A DNA stretch of 63,890 bases from Acidobacteriota bacterium (GCA_016201275.1 JACQDB010000158.1:1-63890), one strand, 5' to 3'. Counted from the stretch's first letter, positions 27,048-36,385 are shown. Made by a program: numbers and translations. The notes: generated from the sequence alone by a model not told the origin.

Positions 27048-28541
27048 ATGCTGAAATCACTCAAATTCGCAATCGTTATTCTGGCTATCTCCCTGTTTGT
27101 CGGTTTGTCGTTGTCCCGCCAGACCGTTGCCCACACGGCTCAACAAGTGCATCGTTCTGAAATCATCGGCATGGGCGCTTCTATGAATGAACGGCTGGGC
27201 GCTGACGACCACCCGGCTTTCGTCGTTCATTTCACCGGCGAACTGCACGGCAGTCTGGAGACCTGTGGCTGAAAAGCCCCCGGTTTCGGGGGCTTGGCGC
27301 GGCGCGTCAATTACATCAAAGCATTCAAAGCAAAATTCGGCGGCGTTCCGACGCTGCTTGTGGATAGCGGCAATTTGTTCGCCGAACAACGCACCAAACA
27401 CGGCGACACACGGCTTGATGGCGTGATGAAAAACGAGAGCCTGTTAAAAGCCTATGACCAGTTTCGCGTAGATGTAGCGAATCTGGCAGCCAGCGATATG
27501 GATTATCTGGCTCCCTTGCTACAGTCATCAGCGTTCGCCAAACGCAGTGAAGCGCAGCCGATTTTCAAACGACTGGTGTCGGCTAACTTGGTTGCGGAAG
27601 CGCCCGATGCCGTGAAACTCCCGGCCTTTTTGCTTCGTGAAGTGCCGCTTGCTCATTCCGCAAAAGCGGTTCGTGTAGCCTTCGTCGGCATCGCCGACGC
27701 CAGCAGTCCGATGATGGCAACGGGCGTTAAAATTGCCGATCCCATCGAGACCGCGAAGCGAGTGTTGCCCGAAGCCCGTCGCAATGCCGATGTCGTCATT
27801 GTGCTGGCGCGGGTGCGAACCGATATGGCGGCGCGCCTTGCAAAAGAGGTTCCCGGCATCAATGTCATCATTGCAGGGAATGGCGAAATGTTTATGCCGT
27901 CTTTCAAGATCGGCGACACCTTGATTACCTTCACGCCGTTTGAATCGCGCTTTGTCGGCGAACTGCGGTTTTATCAAGCCGCGCCGGGCGGGTACACCTT
28001 TCGGGATCGCTTCATCTCTTTGGACGAAGGCGTAAGCGATGATCCGGGCGCTGTGCAGATGACCAAAGAGGCCAAAGAGGCCAAAGAGAATGCCTATAAA
28101 AACGCTCAGAAGCTGTTGACCGATTGGCTGGGCAACGCCAGCGTGTTGTCCGACTGGAAATCTATTGTGGCGCAGGCAAAACCTGGCGCGGCTCCCGAAT
28201 ACATCTCCAGCGGGGCGTGCGCGCAATGTCATACCGATCAATATGTCAAATGGGCAAACAGTCAGCACGCCCGCGCTTCCGATGTGCTTTCCGCTCATAA
28301 AGATGATTTTGAAGAAGGCTGTATGCAATGCCATGCGACCGGATCACGCCCCGGCGCATTGCCGAAACTGGCCACCGTGCAGTGCGAACAATGTCACGGT
28401 GCAGGCAGTCAACACGCTGCCAAACCGGCGCAAGGTTACGGCAAAATCAGCGATATGAAAGCGGCCTGCGCGAGTTGCCACACGCCGCAAACCAGCCCGA
28501 ACTTTGATTATCAAGCCGCCTGGTTGCGGATGAAACATTAG
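27048..28541 (+). CDS. Candidate selenoprotein: tetraheme cytochrome c with UshA-like N-terminal domain and in-frame UGA at codon 75
   Basis: Two reading frames in the same phase, 27048-27272 and from 27273 on, join if UGA 27270-27272 is read through, giving 497 residues. A signal peptide covers about 1-30. The next part resembles the N-terminus of 5'-nucleotidase/UshA-like proteins: HFTGELHGSLETCG, then the UGA, then KAPGFGGLARRVNYIKAF and LLVDSGNLFAEQ. The usual metal-binding residues are altered. Heme c motifs CxxCH are at residues 391, 425, 446 and 474, as in cytochrome c554-like proteins. Homologues as I know them have CGC where this has CG-UGA, so selenocysteine fits. Two separate genes or a nonsense mutation are alternatives. 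It should be periplasmic. Confidence 0.8.
27270..27296 (+). promoter_or_regulatory. Hairpin directly after the in-frame UGA, possible bacterial SECIS
   Basis: AAGCCCCC (27274-27281) and GGGGGCTT (27288-27295) form a perfect 8-bp stem closed by the loop GGTTTC, which carries the GGU-type loop bases seen in bacterial SECIS elements. Nine bases separate the UGA from the loop, fewer than in E. coli fdhF, so SelB binding needs testing. Confidence 0.5.
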
Positions 28542-28655
28542 CGTAGTTTGCGTTTATTGTACGGCGCAAAGGTTCAATAAACTTCCGTTTGTTGTGAATG
28601 CCAACAGCGCCAAACTGAAGTTTACCGCACCCTCAATGGCAAGCTGCTCTACGAG

Positions 28656-30065
28656 CTAGAAGTTTGCTTCGCGCTGATTCATCCACTTTGCATAAGCGAA
28701 AAGCAAACCGCCCACCACGCCCCAAACCAACACCAACTCGATGCTGGTCAAGCTATGCTCGGCGAGGCGTTGAGGAAAACTTGAACCTCGAATCGTCTGC
28801 ATATCTTGCGTCACCTGCACGAGGATTAGTCCGCCCATTGCCACCAACGATAAAGCCGCTGCCGCTCGCTGCAACCATACGGGCATGGTTATGGAGATTT
28901 GCTCGTACAGCTTCGCGTTTTTTCGCGGCAACAAAAGAAAAATCAAACTGTGCAAGGCGTACAGAATCACCAGCGCAAAGACCGCTATGTTGAGCGCCAA
29001 GCCGACCTGGCCGCTGATGAGTAGAATCACCGCCGCCGCCAGCGTGATGGTCAAGCCAACAATCGGCGTCCCTGTGCGTTCGTTGACCGCGCCCAGCCAG
29101 CGCGGAGCCAAGTTATCTTTGGCCAGAATAATCACCAGTCTAGACGGCACCAGCATCGTCGAATTCAGCGATGTGGTCAGCGCCATAATCGCGCCAAAGG
29201 TCACAAACAGCGCCGCTCCCGCAGGCAGATAAACCGCCGCTACTTCCGCCATCGGCGCGTTGCTCGACTGCAAGCGTGCGCCCGGCAACACGCCAAACGC
29301 CACCACTGACATCAGTATGAAAACGGCTGCTGCTGCGCCTATGCCTTTTAAAAAAACTTTGGGCAATCGGCGCGTGCTGTCTTTGACTTCACCGGCGGTC
29401 TGCGCCAAGGATTCAAAGCCCGCATAAGAAAAAAACAGCGGCACCAGACTCGCCGCAAACCCGCCGCCGCCGTGACTGATGAATGGTTGATAGTTCGCCG
29501 CGTGAATGGCAAACAAGCCCGGCACAATTAACACGATGAGCGCCAAGCCTAAAAGCGCGCACATCGTCACCTGCAAACGCCCGAACCAACGCACGCCTAT
29601 GCTGTGAATGAGGAAGAAAAACAGCAGCGAAATCAGTGCCAGAGGCAAACGAAAGGTCTCGGCGCGCAAGCGCCCTCCGGCAAATTCCAAAAGGTAATCG
29701 GCCAGCGCATTGGCCAGATACGCCTCCGCGCCGAGGTAGGAAATAATCTTGAGCCAAGCGCCGACGAAGGCCAAACTGTAGCCGTCAAGGGTGCGCGAAA
29801 TGTGAGTGTATTCGCCGCCGGGTTCGCGTCCGAGCGGCGTCGAAAGAAATGCCGCATACGGCACCGAGGTGGCCAGTATGACCGGCAACAACACGATGTA
29901 ACCGAGGATGACGCTGGGCCCAGTGAGCGACCAAGCGCGCGAAGTCACCGTGAAGATGCCTGCGCCGATTAATATTCCCAGCAACGCCGCGTAAGATTCG
30001 AGCGTGCCTAAATCGCGGCGCAGACGATTGACGATTGCGCCGTCGCCGCCCTCATGATTTTTCAT
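28656..30065 (-). CDS. APC family amino acid permease
   Basis: The 469-residue protein has about 12 membrane segments. LGILIGAGIFTVTSRAW near residue 35 is the TM1 helix break typical of the amino acid-polyamine-organocation superfamily, and YIVLLPVILATSVPYAAF, FFSYAGFESLAQTAGEVKD and ALTTSLNSTMLVPSRL are other family blocks. It would import an amino acid or amine by proton or sodium symport, or exchange it. Its ATG overlaps the stop of the NTF2-like gene upstream, so both are one unit. Confidence 0.9.
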   Translation of the reverse strand: MKNHEGGDGAIVNRLRRDLGTLESYAALLGILIGAGIFTVTSRAWSLTGPSVILGYIVLLPVILATSVPYAAFLSTPLGREPGGEYTHISRTLDGYSLAFVGAWLKIISYLGAEAYLANALADYLLEFAGGRLRAETFRLPLALISLLFFFLIHSIGVRWFGRLQVTMCALLGLALIVLIVPGLFAIHAANYQPFISHGGGGFAASLVPLFFSYAGFESLAQTAGEVKDSTRRLPKVFLKGIGAAAAVFILMSVVAFGVLPGARLQSSNAPMAEVAAVYLPAGAALFVTFGAIMALTTSLNSTMLVPSRLVIILAKDNLAPRWLGAVNERTGTPIVGLTITLAAAVILLISGQVGLALNIAVFALVILYALHSLIFLLLPRKNAKLYEQISITMPVWLQRAAAALSLVAMGGLILVQVTQDMQTIRGSSFPQRLAEHSLTSIELVLVWGVVGGLLFAYAKWMNQREANF

Positions 30066-30616
30066 CCGCGCTCCATCAACTGATTGGCGGGCAATTCAGG
30101 GTGCAAAACTTTTTCGGCGCTTTCGCCACCGGCAACCGGCAACCTCGCGGCATCCAGCAGACCGAGTTGCACCAGCACCGAAGCCTGATCCCAATAGATA
30201 TGCTCGTGCGCGAGTTTGCCATCGCGGAAATGCACAATGACGACCAGCGGCACTTTGACGTGCTTGCCGGTGGGCGCAACTCCCGGCAACATCCAATCCA
30301 TCTTGATGGTGTGAGTAAACTCGAAGACCATTTCATCCACCAGTCGGTCGGTTCCTATGGTGCGCGAAATCGGCGTCATAGCGGTATCGGGCGGCATCTG
30401 CGGGATGAAGCGCTCGGCGTAAAAATCGCGCAGTTGGTTGCGCCCTACGCCGCCGGTCAACACCGGAACGTGATTGACATAAGCCTCTTCGACCATCGTT
30501 GCCAAGGTGTCTTCGGTGTGGCGCGTAGCGAATTCATGTTTGACGTGTTCATCCCACAATGCGGAAAGTCGCTGCGCGTTTGCGGCATAATCATTGGGGT
30601 TTTCGGGCGTGTTCAT
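30062..30616 (-). CDS. NTF2/SnoaL-like protein
   Basis: The 184-residue protein has the cone-like SnoaL/NTF2 fold pattern: an N-terminal helix pair, then TMVEEAYVNHVPVLTGGVG, and a sheet with VFEFTHTIKMDWMLPG, LVVIVHFRDGKLAHEHIYWD and a C-terminal strand. Members act as cyclases, isomerases or hydrolases on small molecules. Similar proteins often sit next to dienelactone hydrolases, and one follows here at 30819. Its stop overlaps the permease start by four bases. Confidence 0.8.
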   Translation of the reverse strand: MNTPENPNDYAANAQRLSALWDEHVKHEFATRHTEDTLATMVEEAYVNHVPVLTGGVGRNQLRDFYAERFIPQMPPDTAMTPISRTIGTDRLVDEMVFEFTHTIKMDWMLPGVAPTGKHVKVPLVVIVHFRDGKLAHEHIYWDQASVLVQLGLLDAARLPVAGGESAEKVLHPELPANQLMERG

Positions 30617-30685
30617 TTTTGTAGGCTCCAGATAGAAGGATTTTGTGTAGCGCCGAACGAGAATCGTGTTTCATTCGGAAGTCAG

Positions 30686-30768
30686 ATTACCAGCGGATCA
30701 GACAGATGCGGCGGATAAGGACGGATAATCCGTTGTGATCTGCTGCATCCGTCGCATCCGCTGGTAAT
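30686..30768. repeat. Inverted repeat with 13-bp perfect outer arms
   Basis: ATTACCAGCGGAT at 30686-30698 pairs with ATCCGCTGGTAAT at 30756-30768. Inside lie further GCGGCGGAT- and GATGCGG-like complements. It sits between the NTF2-like gene and the dienelactone hydrolase gene. Confidence 0.8.
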
Positions 30769-30818
30769 GTACAGTTCTCCTCGAACCGATTCAGGGATAA
30801 CAAAAGCTTCTCAATGGT

Positions 30819-31511
30819 TTAAGAATCGAGATGCGTGGTAAAAAATTCCAGGCTGCGTTGATTGGCCAGCGCAGCAGCTTCGGCGTTGTAATGTTTGCCG
30901 CCGACGCGGGCAAAGGCGTGGTCTTGCCCTGCATAATCGTGAATCGTAATCAGTGGATTGTCATCAAGCGCCGCATGAATTTTTGCCTGCGCCTCTTGAG
31001 GGCAGAATTGATCTTCGCTGGCGATGTGCAGCATCAACGGCGTCGTCAAATTCGACGCTTCATCCAAAGCGTTTTCGATGCCGACGCCGTAATAACCGAC
31101 CGCACAATCGGGCTTGAAGCGCACGGCAATCAGGTACGCGAGTTTGCCGCCCAAACAATAGCCAGTGGCTCCGACTTTGCCGTTGCAGGCCGGGTGCTGG
31201 CGCAAATAATTCATCGCCGCCGCTGCGTCTTCTACGGCTTTGGCTTCGTCCAAGCCTTTGTACAATTCAAAAGCTCTTGCCCATTCGGCCTCGCTTTGGT
31301 CCGTCAATTGAATGCCCGGTTGCTGTCGCCAGAAGAGGTCTGGACAGATGACTGTGAAGCCTTGTTCGGCATAATCGTCGGCGATCTTTCGCATAACTTT
31401 GTTGACGCCGAAAATCTCTTGCAATAACACGATGCCTGCGCCTTTGCCGCTTGCTGGCACGGCTAAGTAAGCAGCGAATTCTTGTCCGTCCAAAGATGGT
31501 ATGGTTTCCAT
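30819..31511 (-). CDS. Dienelactone hydrolase family protein, cytoplasmic
   Basis: The 230-residue alpha/beta hydrolase has VLLQEIFGVNKVMRKIADD near residue 30, the nucleophile Cys in TGYCLGG, an Asp in ASEDQFCP and the His in GQDHAFAR. There is no signal peptide, unlike the paralogue at 11461. AAAGGAAG precedes the ATG. It may act with the NTF2-like protein and the acyl-CoA ligase on a ring-cleavage or lactone intermediate, which is inferred from position only. Confidence 0.92.
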   Translation of the reverse strand: METIPSLDGQEFAAYLAVPASGKGAGIVLLQEIFGVNKVMRKIADDYAEQGFTVICPDLFWRQQPGIQLTDQSEAEWARAFELYKGLDEAKAVEDAAAAMNYLRQHPACNGKVGATGYCLGGKLAYLIAVRFKPDCAVGYYGVGIENALDEASNLTTPLMLHIASEDQFCPQEAQAKIHAALDDNPLITIHDYAGQDHAFARVGGKHYNAEAAALANQRSLEFFTTHLDS

Positions 31512-31588
31512 GAGTCTTCCTTTCTATTGAATTCAAGTTCGTGGCAAAAAAATATTGATTGAGCGATGACCGAGCATAGCAGATAGCG

Positions 31589-33235
31589 TCAGTCATTCTT
31601 CAAGTGCATTTCGCGCAGTTTGTATTTTTGAATCTTGCCCGAAGCGGTCATCGGAAATTCACTGACGAAGCGAAGTTGGCGCGGGATTTTGAAACGCGCA
31701 ATGCGTCCGTCGCAAAACTCGCGCACCTCTTCGAGGGTCAACGCTGCATTGGGTTTCAAACGAATCGCCGCCGCGACCTCTTCGCCCAAGCGCTCATCCG
31801 GCACGCCGTACACATAAACGTCAGCGATTTTCGGATGTTGTTGCAAGAGGTCTTCGATCTCTTTGGGCGCGATGTTTTCACCGCCGCGAATAATCAAATC
31901 CTTGAGGCGTCCGGTGATGCGTAGGTATCCGGCCTCGTCCATCGTCGCCTGGTCGCCGGTGTGCAACCAGCCCTCCGCGTCTATCGCTGCGGCGGTGGCT
32001 TTCGCGTTGTTGTAATAGCCCTTCATGATGTTGTAGCCGCGCGCGCACAATTCGCCCGGTTGATTGATGGCGCATTCGTGGCCGGTGGTCGGGTCAACAA
32101 TTTTCACTTCGACATCGGGAAGCACGCGGCCTACGGTTTGAGTTCGCAATTCGATGCTGTCGTGGCGCGGCGTCATGGTGATGCCGGGCGAGGCTTCGGT
32201 TAAACCGTAAGCGATAGCCAGTTCGCGCAGGTTCATTTTCGCCATCACGTTTCGCATCAACGGCTCAGGGCAAAGCGACCCCGCCATCACACCGGTTCGC
32301 AAGGTGGATAAATCAAAACTGTGAGTTTCCAGTTGTTCCAATTCCGCAAGGAACATGGTCGGCACCCCGTAAAGCGCCGTGCAGTTTTCCTGCTCGATAT
32401 ATTGCAGCGTCTTCAACGGGTCGAATGATTCCAGCGGCACAAGCGTAGTCGCGTGGGTGTATGCGCCTAAAACGCCGATCACGCAACCGAAGCAATGGAA
32501 CAACGGCACGGTTAAACAGAGGCGGTCGGCGGGCGTGTAGCCGAGGACTTCGCCCATCCAGTAGCCGTTGTTCAAAATGTTGCGATGCGTCAACATCACG
32601 CCTTTGGGAAAGCCCGTCGTGCCGGAGGTGTATTGCATATTGATGACATCATCGAGAATTTGAATGACGCCAAGTCGGTCAAGCCTATCTTCGCTGACGT
32701 TCGCGGCGCGTTCCATCAAGGTGTCATAGGCCACCATGCCCGCAGGGGTCTTGTCGCCTATGAAAATGACGCGGCGCAGAAAAGGGAAGTGCGCCGCGTG
32801 CGGGTCTGCGGTTTTTGTCAGCCGCAATTTCGGGATGATGGCGTAAATCGTTTCCACATAGTCCACATCGCGAAAACCTCTGATGGTAATCAAGGTGCTG
32901 GCTTCCGATTGTTTCAATAGGTAGGCCAATTCGGTAGCGCGCAGACTGGTGTTGACGGTGACGAGGATCGCGCCGATTTTGGCGAGCGCGAATTGCAGCA
33001 CAATCCATTCCGGCACATTAGTCGCCCATAACGCCACGCGGTCGCCGCGCTCAATACCGAGGTCGAGCAAACCTCTGGCGATTTGTTTGGCGCGTTGTTC
33101 GAGTTCAAGAAAGTTGTAGCGCAGGTTGCGGTCAGGATAAACCAGCGCCTCGTGTTGAGGATAATCCCGTGCCAGCAAGGTGAGCAATTCGCCTATGGTG
33201 ACATCACAATATGCAATGGGTTTGTGCGCGCTCAT
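31589..33235 (-). CDS. AMP-binding acyl-CoA ligase
   Basis: The 548-residue protein is an adenylate-forming enzyme. The P-loop-like motif is [12 protein letters not shown], followed by [21 protein letters not shown] and the hinge [19 protein letters not shown], and the C-terminal catalytic Lys in [10 protein letters not shown]. The sequence is closest to medium/long-chain fatty-acyl-CoA synthetases. It activates a carboxylic acid to its CoA thioester; chain length is unknown. Confidence 0.93.
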   Translation of the reverse strand: MSAHKPIAYCDVTIGELLTLLARDYPQHEALVYPDRNLRYNFLELEQRAKQIARGLLDLGIERGDRVALWATNVPEWIVLQFALAKIGAILVTVNTSLRATELAYLLKQSEASTLITIRGFRDVDYVETIYAIIPKLRLTKTADPHAAHFPFLRRVIFIGDKTPAGMVAYDTLMERAANVSEDRLDRLGVIQILDDVINMQYTSGTTGFPKGVMLTHRNILNNGYWMGEVLGYTPADRLCLTVPLFHCFGCVIGVLGAYTHATTLVPLESFDPLKTLQYIEQENCTALYGVPTMFLAELEQLETHSFDLSTLRTGVMAGSLCPEPLMRNVMAKMNLRELAIAYGLTEASPGITMTPRHDSIELRTQTVGRVLPDVEVKIVDPTTGHECAINQPGELCARGYNIMKGYYNNAKATAAAIDAEGWLHTGDQATMDEAGYLRITGRLKDLIIRGGENIAPKEIEDLLQQHPKIADVYVYGVPDERLGEEVAAAIRLKPNAALTLEEVREFCDGRIARFKIPRQLRFVSEFPMTASGKIQKYKLREMHLKND

Positions 33236-33339
33236 GGCGCTAGTTTCGCATTATTTTCCGGCGATATGCAAAATCACTTTTCGTATTTCGGTAATAAAAA
33301 CGCTCGTGACTTAACCTTTGGCGTTGGCAAATCAATCCG

Positions 33340-33433
33340 CTTTGCGTTGCTTTGCGGCCTTGCGTCTTGGCGCGAAAAAGGATTTCTTGAGCAACTAAAC
33401 CAATTTCTTGCAAAGTCGCAAAGTTACGCAAAG
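33340..33433. repeat. 24-bp imperfect inverted repeat (CTTTGCG type)
   Basis: Arms 33340-33363 and 33410-33433 match at 20 of 24 positions and are built of CTTTGCG units. A similar element with TTGCGGCTTGGCGCG is at 61500-61576. It lies between the ligase gene and the NYN gene. Confidence 0.65.
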
Positions 33434-33483
33434 AATTTTCCGTGCATAACAAAGTTGATAACGAGCCAAGAACCCGCCGATCT

Positions 33484-33960
33484 TCATTCATCATCTTCGG
33501 GCGTTGCGCCGAAGTAGCGCAGCCACGAATTCACATCATCTATGACTGGCTTTTCGCCGTCTTCAAGGGTTGGTGCGGCTTGCATAGCGGCTTCGAGTTG
33601 TTGGCGGAATTCGCCCGAACGCATAGTCGTTGCGCCGAGGGCGCGCACGGCAAATGCTAGTTGTCGGTCGGATGTCACAACCGTAAAACCCCGCCGGTCT
33701 TTTGCCAATTCGACAACACGGATGATGCGCGAGTCGGCATCCGAACCTCTTTCGGCGTAGAGAATTTTAACGCCGCGAAACACCGCGCCTTCAGGGAATT
33801 CTTGATCCGGGCTGCCGTCAAAGACCACCGTCAGGCGCGTCTTTCTGGCTCGCGCAAAAATCGCCAGTTGGTCGAGCAAGTCTCTGCGCGCACGATTTTT
33901 ATCGCGATGCCAGCCGGGTTTCTGTCCCATCACATTGTTGCCGTCAACGATTAAAGCCAT
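33484..33960 (-). CDS. NYN domain (YacP-like) putative RNase
   Basis: The protein has 158 residues from ATG 33960. It opens with MALIVDGNNVMG, the first acidic site of the NYN/PIN-like nuclease fold. VVFDGSPDQ near 50, RGSDADSRIIRVVEL near 85 and FTVVTSDRQLAFAVRALGA near 105 give the other conserved acidic residues. YacP/Rae1 is a ribosome-linked endoribonuclease in Bacillus. An upstream open frame to 34086 lacks the family signature, so I did not use it. Confidence 0.88.
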   Translation of the reverse strand: MALIVDGNNVMGQKPGWHRDKNRARRDLLDQLAIFARARKTRLTVVFDGSPDQEFPEGAVFRGVKILYAERGSDADSRIIRVVELAKDRRGFTVVTSDRQLAFAVRALGATTMRSGEFRQQLEAAMQAAPTLEDGEKPVIDDVNSWLRYFGATPEDDE

Positions 33961-34151
33961 ACAGGAAATCGGTTGTGATTTTGTCTGCGGTGCGCCGGGT
34001 CTGTAAAGCGCTTTGCGGCAATTGCGTGCAACGAAATTTCGCCAGTGGAGACCAGCGCTGAGACCGGGAAAAGCCAAGGCGCTCAAAGCGACAAACCTTG
34101 AGCGCCGGTTGATGCAGGAAACGGTTTTCGGTTTCTTTAGCTGCCTGAAGA

Positions 34152-35204
34152 TTAATTGTTGTTCGGATGTTTGTGCGTGCCGCGACCGCCAACCGTGCCG
34201 CCTGTATCCACGCTGCCGCCGCCGGGGTTGCCGCCTTTGGTATAAGGGACGCCATCGGAAATCGTGCCTCTGCCGCCGCCCGTGTTACCGCCGCCGCCGC
34301 TGGTGTTGCCGCCGCCACTGGTATGACCGCCGCCGGGGTTGCCGCCCCAATAGCCACCGCCGTTACCGTTGCTGTAACCATACGGATTGTAGTACCAGTA
34401 AGGGTTGCAGGTGGAATAGCGAAAGCCATAAGGCGAAGAGAAGCCGTCCCAGCCGGGCAGAAAAGTGTAGGTTCTGGTAAACGGGTCGTAAACCCACGCG
34501 CTGGCAAACAGCCCTGCGGTCAGGGAATTCTTCATGCGACGATTCGATAATTGTTTGTTGGCCGCAATGAGCGTGCGCGCACGCGCCTTGCTCCAGTTAT
34601 CGAAATCGTCTTCCGCTTTTTTATCGAAGGCGACCAGGCTTTGCCTGCCATTGCTGACGACCAGTTTTTTGCCTTCTTTGACTTCGCTTCCGGCGACTGC
34701 GACTTTGCCTTTGCGAACCATCAATTCGCTTGTGCCATCGCGGTTGGCGTTAAAGCGATACAGCCCTTCGCGGGTCAAGGTGAAGTGCTGATGCGGCGTG
34801 TTGAATTGGATGGCTACATCAATCACCGAGGCTTCCAAAATCGCTGTGCCGACTACCAGATTAAGCTTTAATTTGAAGGGCGCTAAATTGGGAAAAGCGA
34901 ATTCGCTATTTTCGGCTAGGCGTAAATAGGTGCCGGGGTTGAGCAGGATTTCGACGCGGCCAGCGTTGCCGGTGTGTATGACATCGCCGGATTTCAAGTC
35001 CTCGCCTTCCAGCAAGGGCTGCGCTTCAGCGTTGCCGCGTTTTACGCTAACGTCGCCGTCAATGAGACTGACGACTCCCGATTTTGCCGATACGACATAA
35101 AGATTTTCATCGGCGACCGACTTATTTTTTTTGTCATCGGCTGAAACGGAAACAGCGGCAATGAACAGCACTGCCAATAGCCAACTGATTTTTAGAATTT
35201 TCAT
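34152..35204 (-). CDS. FecR domain protein with Gly-rich C-terminus
   Basis: The 350-residue protein has a signal peptide (ISWLLAVLFIAAVSVSA). A FecR domain spans about residues 35-175: GVVSLIDGDVSVKRG, GDVIHTGNAGRVEILLNPG and TYLRLAENSEFAF are typical. The C-terminal ~80 residues are Gly/Asn/Tyr-rich (GGGNTSGGGGNTGGG). No TonB receptor or ECF sigma factor is next to it, so it is not the classic iron signalling FecR but a free periplasmic or surface FecR-domain protein, as is frequent in Acidobacteriota. Confidence 0.88.
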   Translation of the reverse strand: MKILKISWLLAVLFIAAVSVSADDKKNKSVADENLYVVSAKSGVVSLIDGDVSVKRGNAEAQPLLEGEDLKSGDVIHTGNAGRVEILLNPGTYLRLAENSEFAFPNLAPFKLKLNLVVGTAILEASVIDVAIQFNTPHQHFTLTREGLYRFNANRDGTSELMVRKGKVAVAGSEVKEGKKLVVSNGRQSLVAFDKKAEDDFDNWSKARARTLIAANKQLSNRRMKNSLTAGLFASAWVYDPFTRTYTFLPGWDGFSSPYGFRYSTCNPYWYYNPYGYSNGNGGGYWGGNPGGGHTSGGGNTSGGGGNTGGGRGTISDGVPYTKGGNPGGGSVDTGGTVGGRGTHKHPNNN

Positions 35205-35361
35205 GTCCGACTCCTTCTGCGTGACTTCTGGTTATGGAAGCGTTACCGAATCGTTCCGGGAATGATCTGGTTTTCGTCCGCGTTACCTGAATTCTATTTG
35301 CTTCACCCTTGTTGTTCATTATACGGGATTGCCGTTCATCAGCAAGGAGAAATACACGCCT

Positions 35362-35475
35362 ATGCCCAACAGCAATTCCTATGAGGCGAGTAAGGCCCCT
35401 CGGCACAACACAGGGATTGTCAGAGTGCGACGAAGGGCGGCGGCGCAACCTTTCGGTAGCGCGAAAAAAGTATGA
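35362..35475 (+). CDS. Possible small basic protein, 37 residues
   Basis: A short frame, MPNSNSYEASKAPRHNTG and then an Arg-rich end, starts 12 bases after AAGGAG. Spacing is long and I know no homologue. It lies in the gap 35205-35623 upstream of the zinc-ribbon/Tudor gene; nothing else is visible there. Confidence 0.25.
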   Translation: MPNSNSYEASKAPRHNTGIVRVRRRAAAQPFGSAKKV

Positions 35476-35623
35476 GGCGACCGATGACCACAGAGGTTCA
35501 GCGTTGCCGCCCCTTCCTTATGCCTGTAACGAGCAACGCACGAGCCGGAATCGTTGAGCCACACAGATCAATGAAACTCCACTTTGGATGGCGATTCGGG
35601 CAGGCAGATGGTATATTTTCTCT

Positions 35624-36049
35624 ATGCTATACAGAAAGCATAGAGTGGGATTAGACATCAATGCTTATTGCGGAAAATGCAAAAGTGAACGTACACACAC
35701 AATCGCGGCGATGGATGGCGATATGGTTCGCAAGGTCACTTGCTCGATGTGCAACGGTACGCACAACTTTAAGGTGAAGGAACCTATGAAAAAAGAAGGC
35801 GCACGTCCGGTCGGTCGCCCGCCAAAATCGGGTGGCTCAAGAAAATCTAAAGAGGCCGCATATTCCATAGACCCCAGTCGTCCGGTGCGGCAATATAATC
35901 TGGACACCAATTTTGGGATTGGCGATGTCATCAATCATCCCAAGTTCGGCTTGGGGTCGGTCGAAGCTACTTATCTGCCCAATAAAGTGGAAGTGAGATT
36001 TCAGGAAGGCAAAAAGACCTTGATTCACAACATGAAAAATAATCGCTGA
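35624..36049 (+). CDS. Zinc-ribbon protein with AT-hook-like linker and PcrA/UvrD-type Tudor domain
   Basis: From ATG 35624 the product has 141 residues. Two CxxC pairs (C16/C19 and C40/C43) form a zinc ribbon. A basic linker contains VGRPPKSGG, an AT-hook-like motif. The C-terminal 45 residues, FGIGDVINHPKFGLGSVEAT and KVEVRFQEGKKTLIH, match the pattern of the small Tudor-like domain at the end of PcrA/UvrD helicases, which binds RNA polymerase. A GTG at 35645 is an alternative start. A dyad, CTATGC/GCATAG at 35622-35643, overlaps the start region. DNA or RNA polymerase binding is inferred. Confidence 0.7.
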   Translation: MLYRKHRVGLDINAYCGKCKSERTHTIAAMDGDMVRKVTCSMCNGTHNFKVKEPMKKEGARPVGRPPKSGGSRKSKEAAYSIDPSRPVRQYNLDTNFGIGDVINHPKFGLGSVEATYLPNKVEVRFQEGKKTLIHNMKNNR

Positions 36050-36072
36050 TTTGCGCGTTGTCTGCGGCAAAG

Positions 36073-36111
36073 AAAAAGCCATCACGAATTTCGCATTCGT
36101 GATGGCTTTTT
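36073..36111. terminator. Bidirectional Rho-independent terminator
   Basis: A perfect 17-bp stem (36073-36089 with 36095-36111) with a 5-base loop starts with AAAAAGCC and ends in GGCTTTTT, so each strand has a T-run. It separates the converging Tudor-protein gene and the ferredoxin/nuo genes. Confidence 0.95.
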
Positions 36112-36127
36112 CGCTTGCCGATAAACT

Positions 36128-36370
36128 TCAGCGCTCGAAAAAGGCGGCGTTCTTACGGGTGTAGGCGCGCCATTTTTCCGGCACTTCGTCGGCATAAAAA
36201 ATCGCCGATACCGGACAGGCAGGCTCGCACGCGCCGCAGTCCGTACACTGTGTCGGGTCTATATACATCTGCGCTTCACTCGCTCCGCCCTGTATGCAGT
36301 CAACTGGACAAACATCTACGCAAAATAACTCTTTTGCGCCGATGCAGGGTTCACAAATTACATAAGCCAA
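36128..36370 (-). CDS. 7Fe-type ferredoxin, second copy
   Basis: The 80-residue ferredoxin has a first cluster motif with [18 protein letters not shown] and a second, [12 protein letters not shown], as in bacterial [3Fe-4S][4Fe-4S] ferredoxins. I chose TTG 36370, which has GGAG eight bases upstream and makes the protein begin MAYVICEPC, exactly in line with the neighbouring paralogue; an upstream GTG at 36379 is possible. It is the last gene of the nuo locus and ends in front of a strong terminator. It is an electron carrier. Confidence 0.9.
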   Translation of the reverse strand: MAYVICEPCIGAKELFCVDVCPVDCIQGGASEAQMYIDPTQCTDCGACEPACPVSAIFYADEVPEKWRAYTRKNAAFFER

Positions 36371-36385
36371 AACTGCCACTCCGTT

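Noticed and set aside
27048-27272. Short 74-residue secreted protein as a separate gene
   Set aside because: Its end continues in the same phase into a domain that needs both halves; a UGA read as selenocysteine or a nonsense mutation explains it better.
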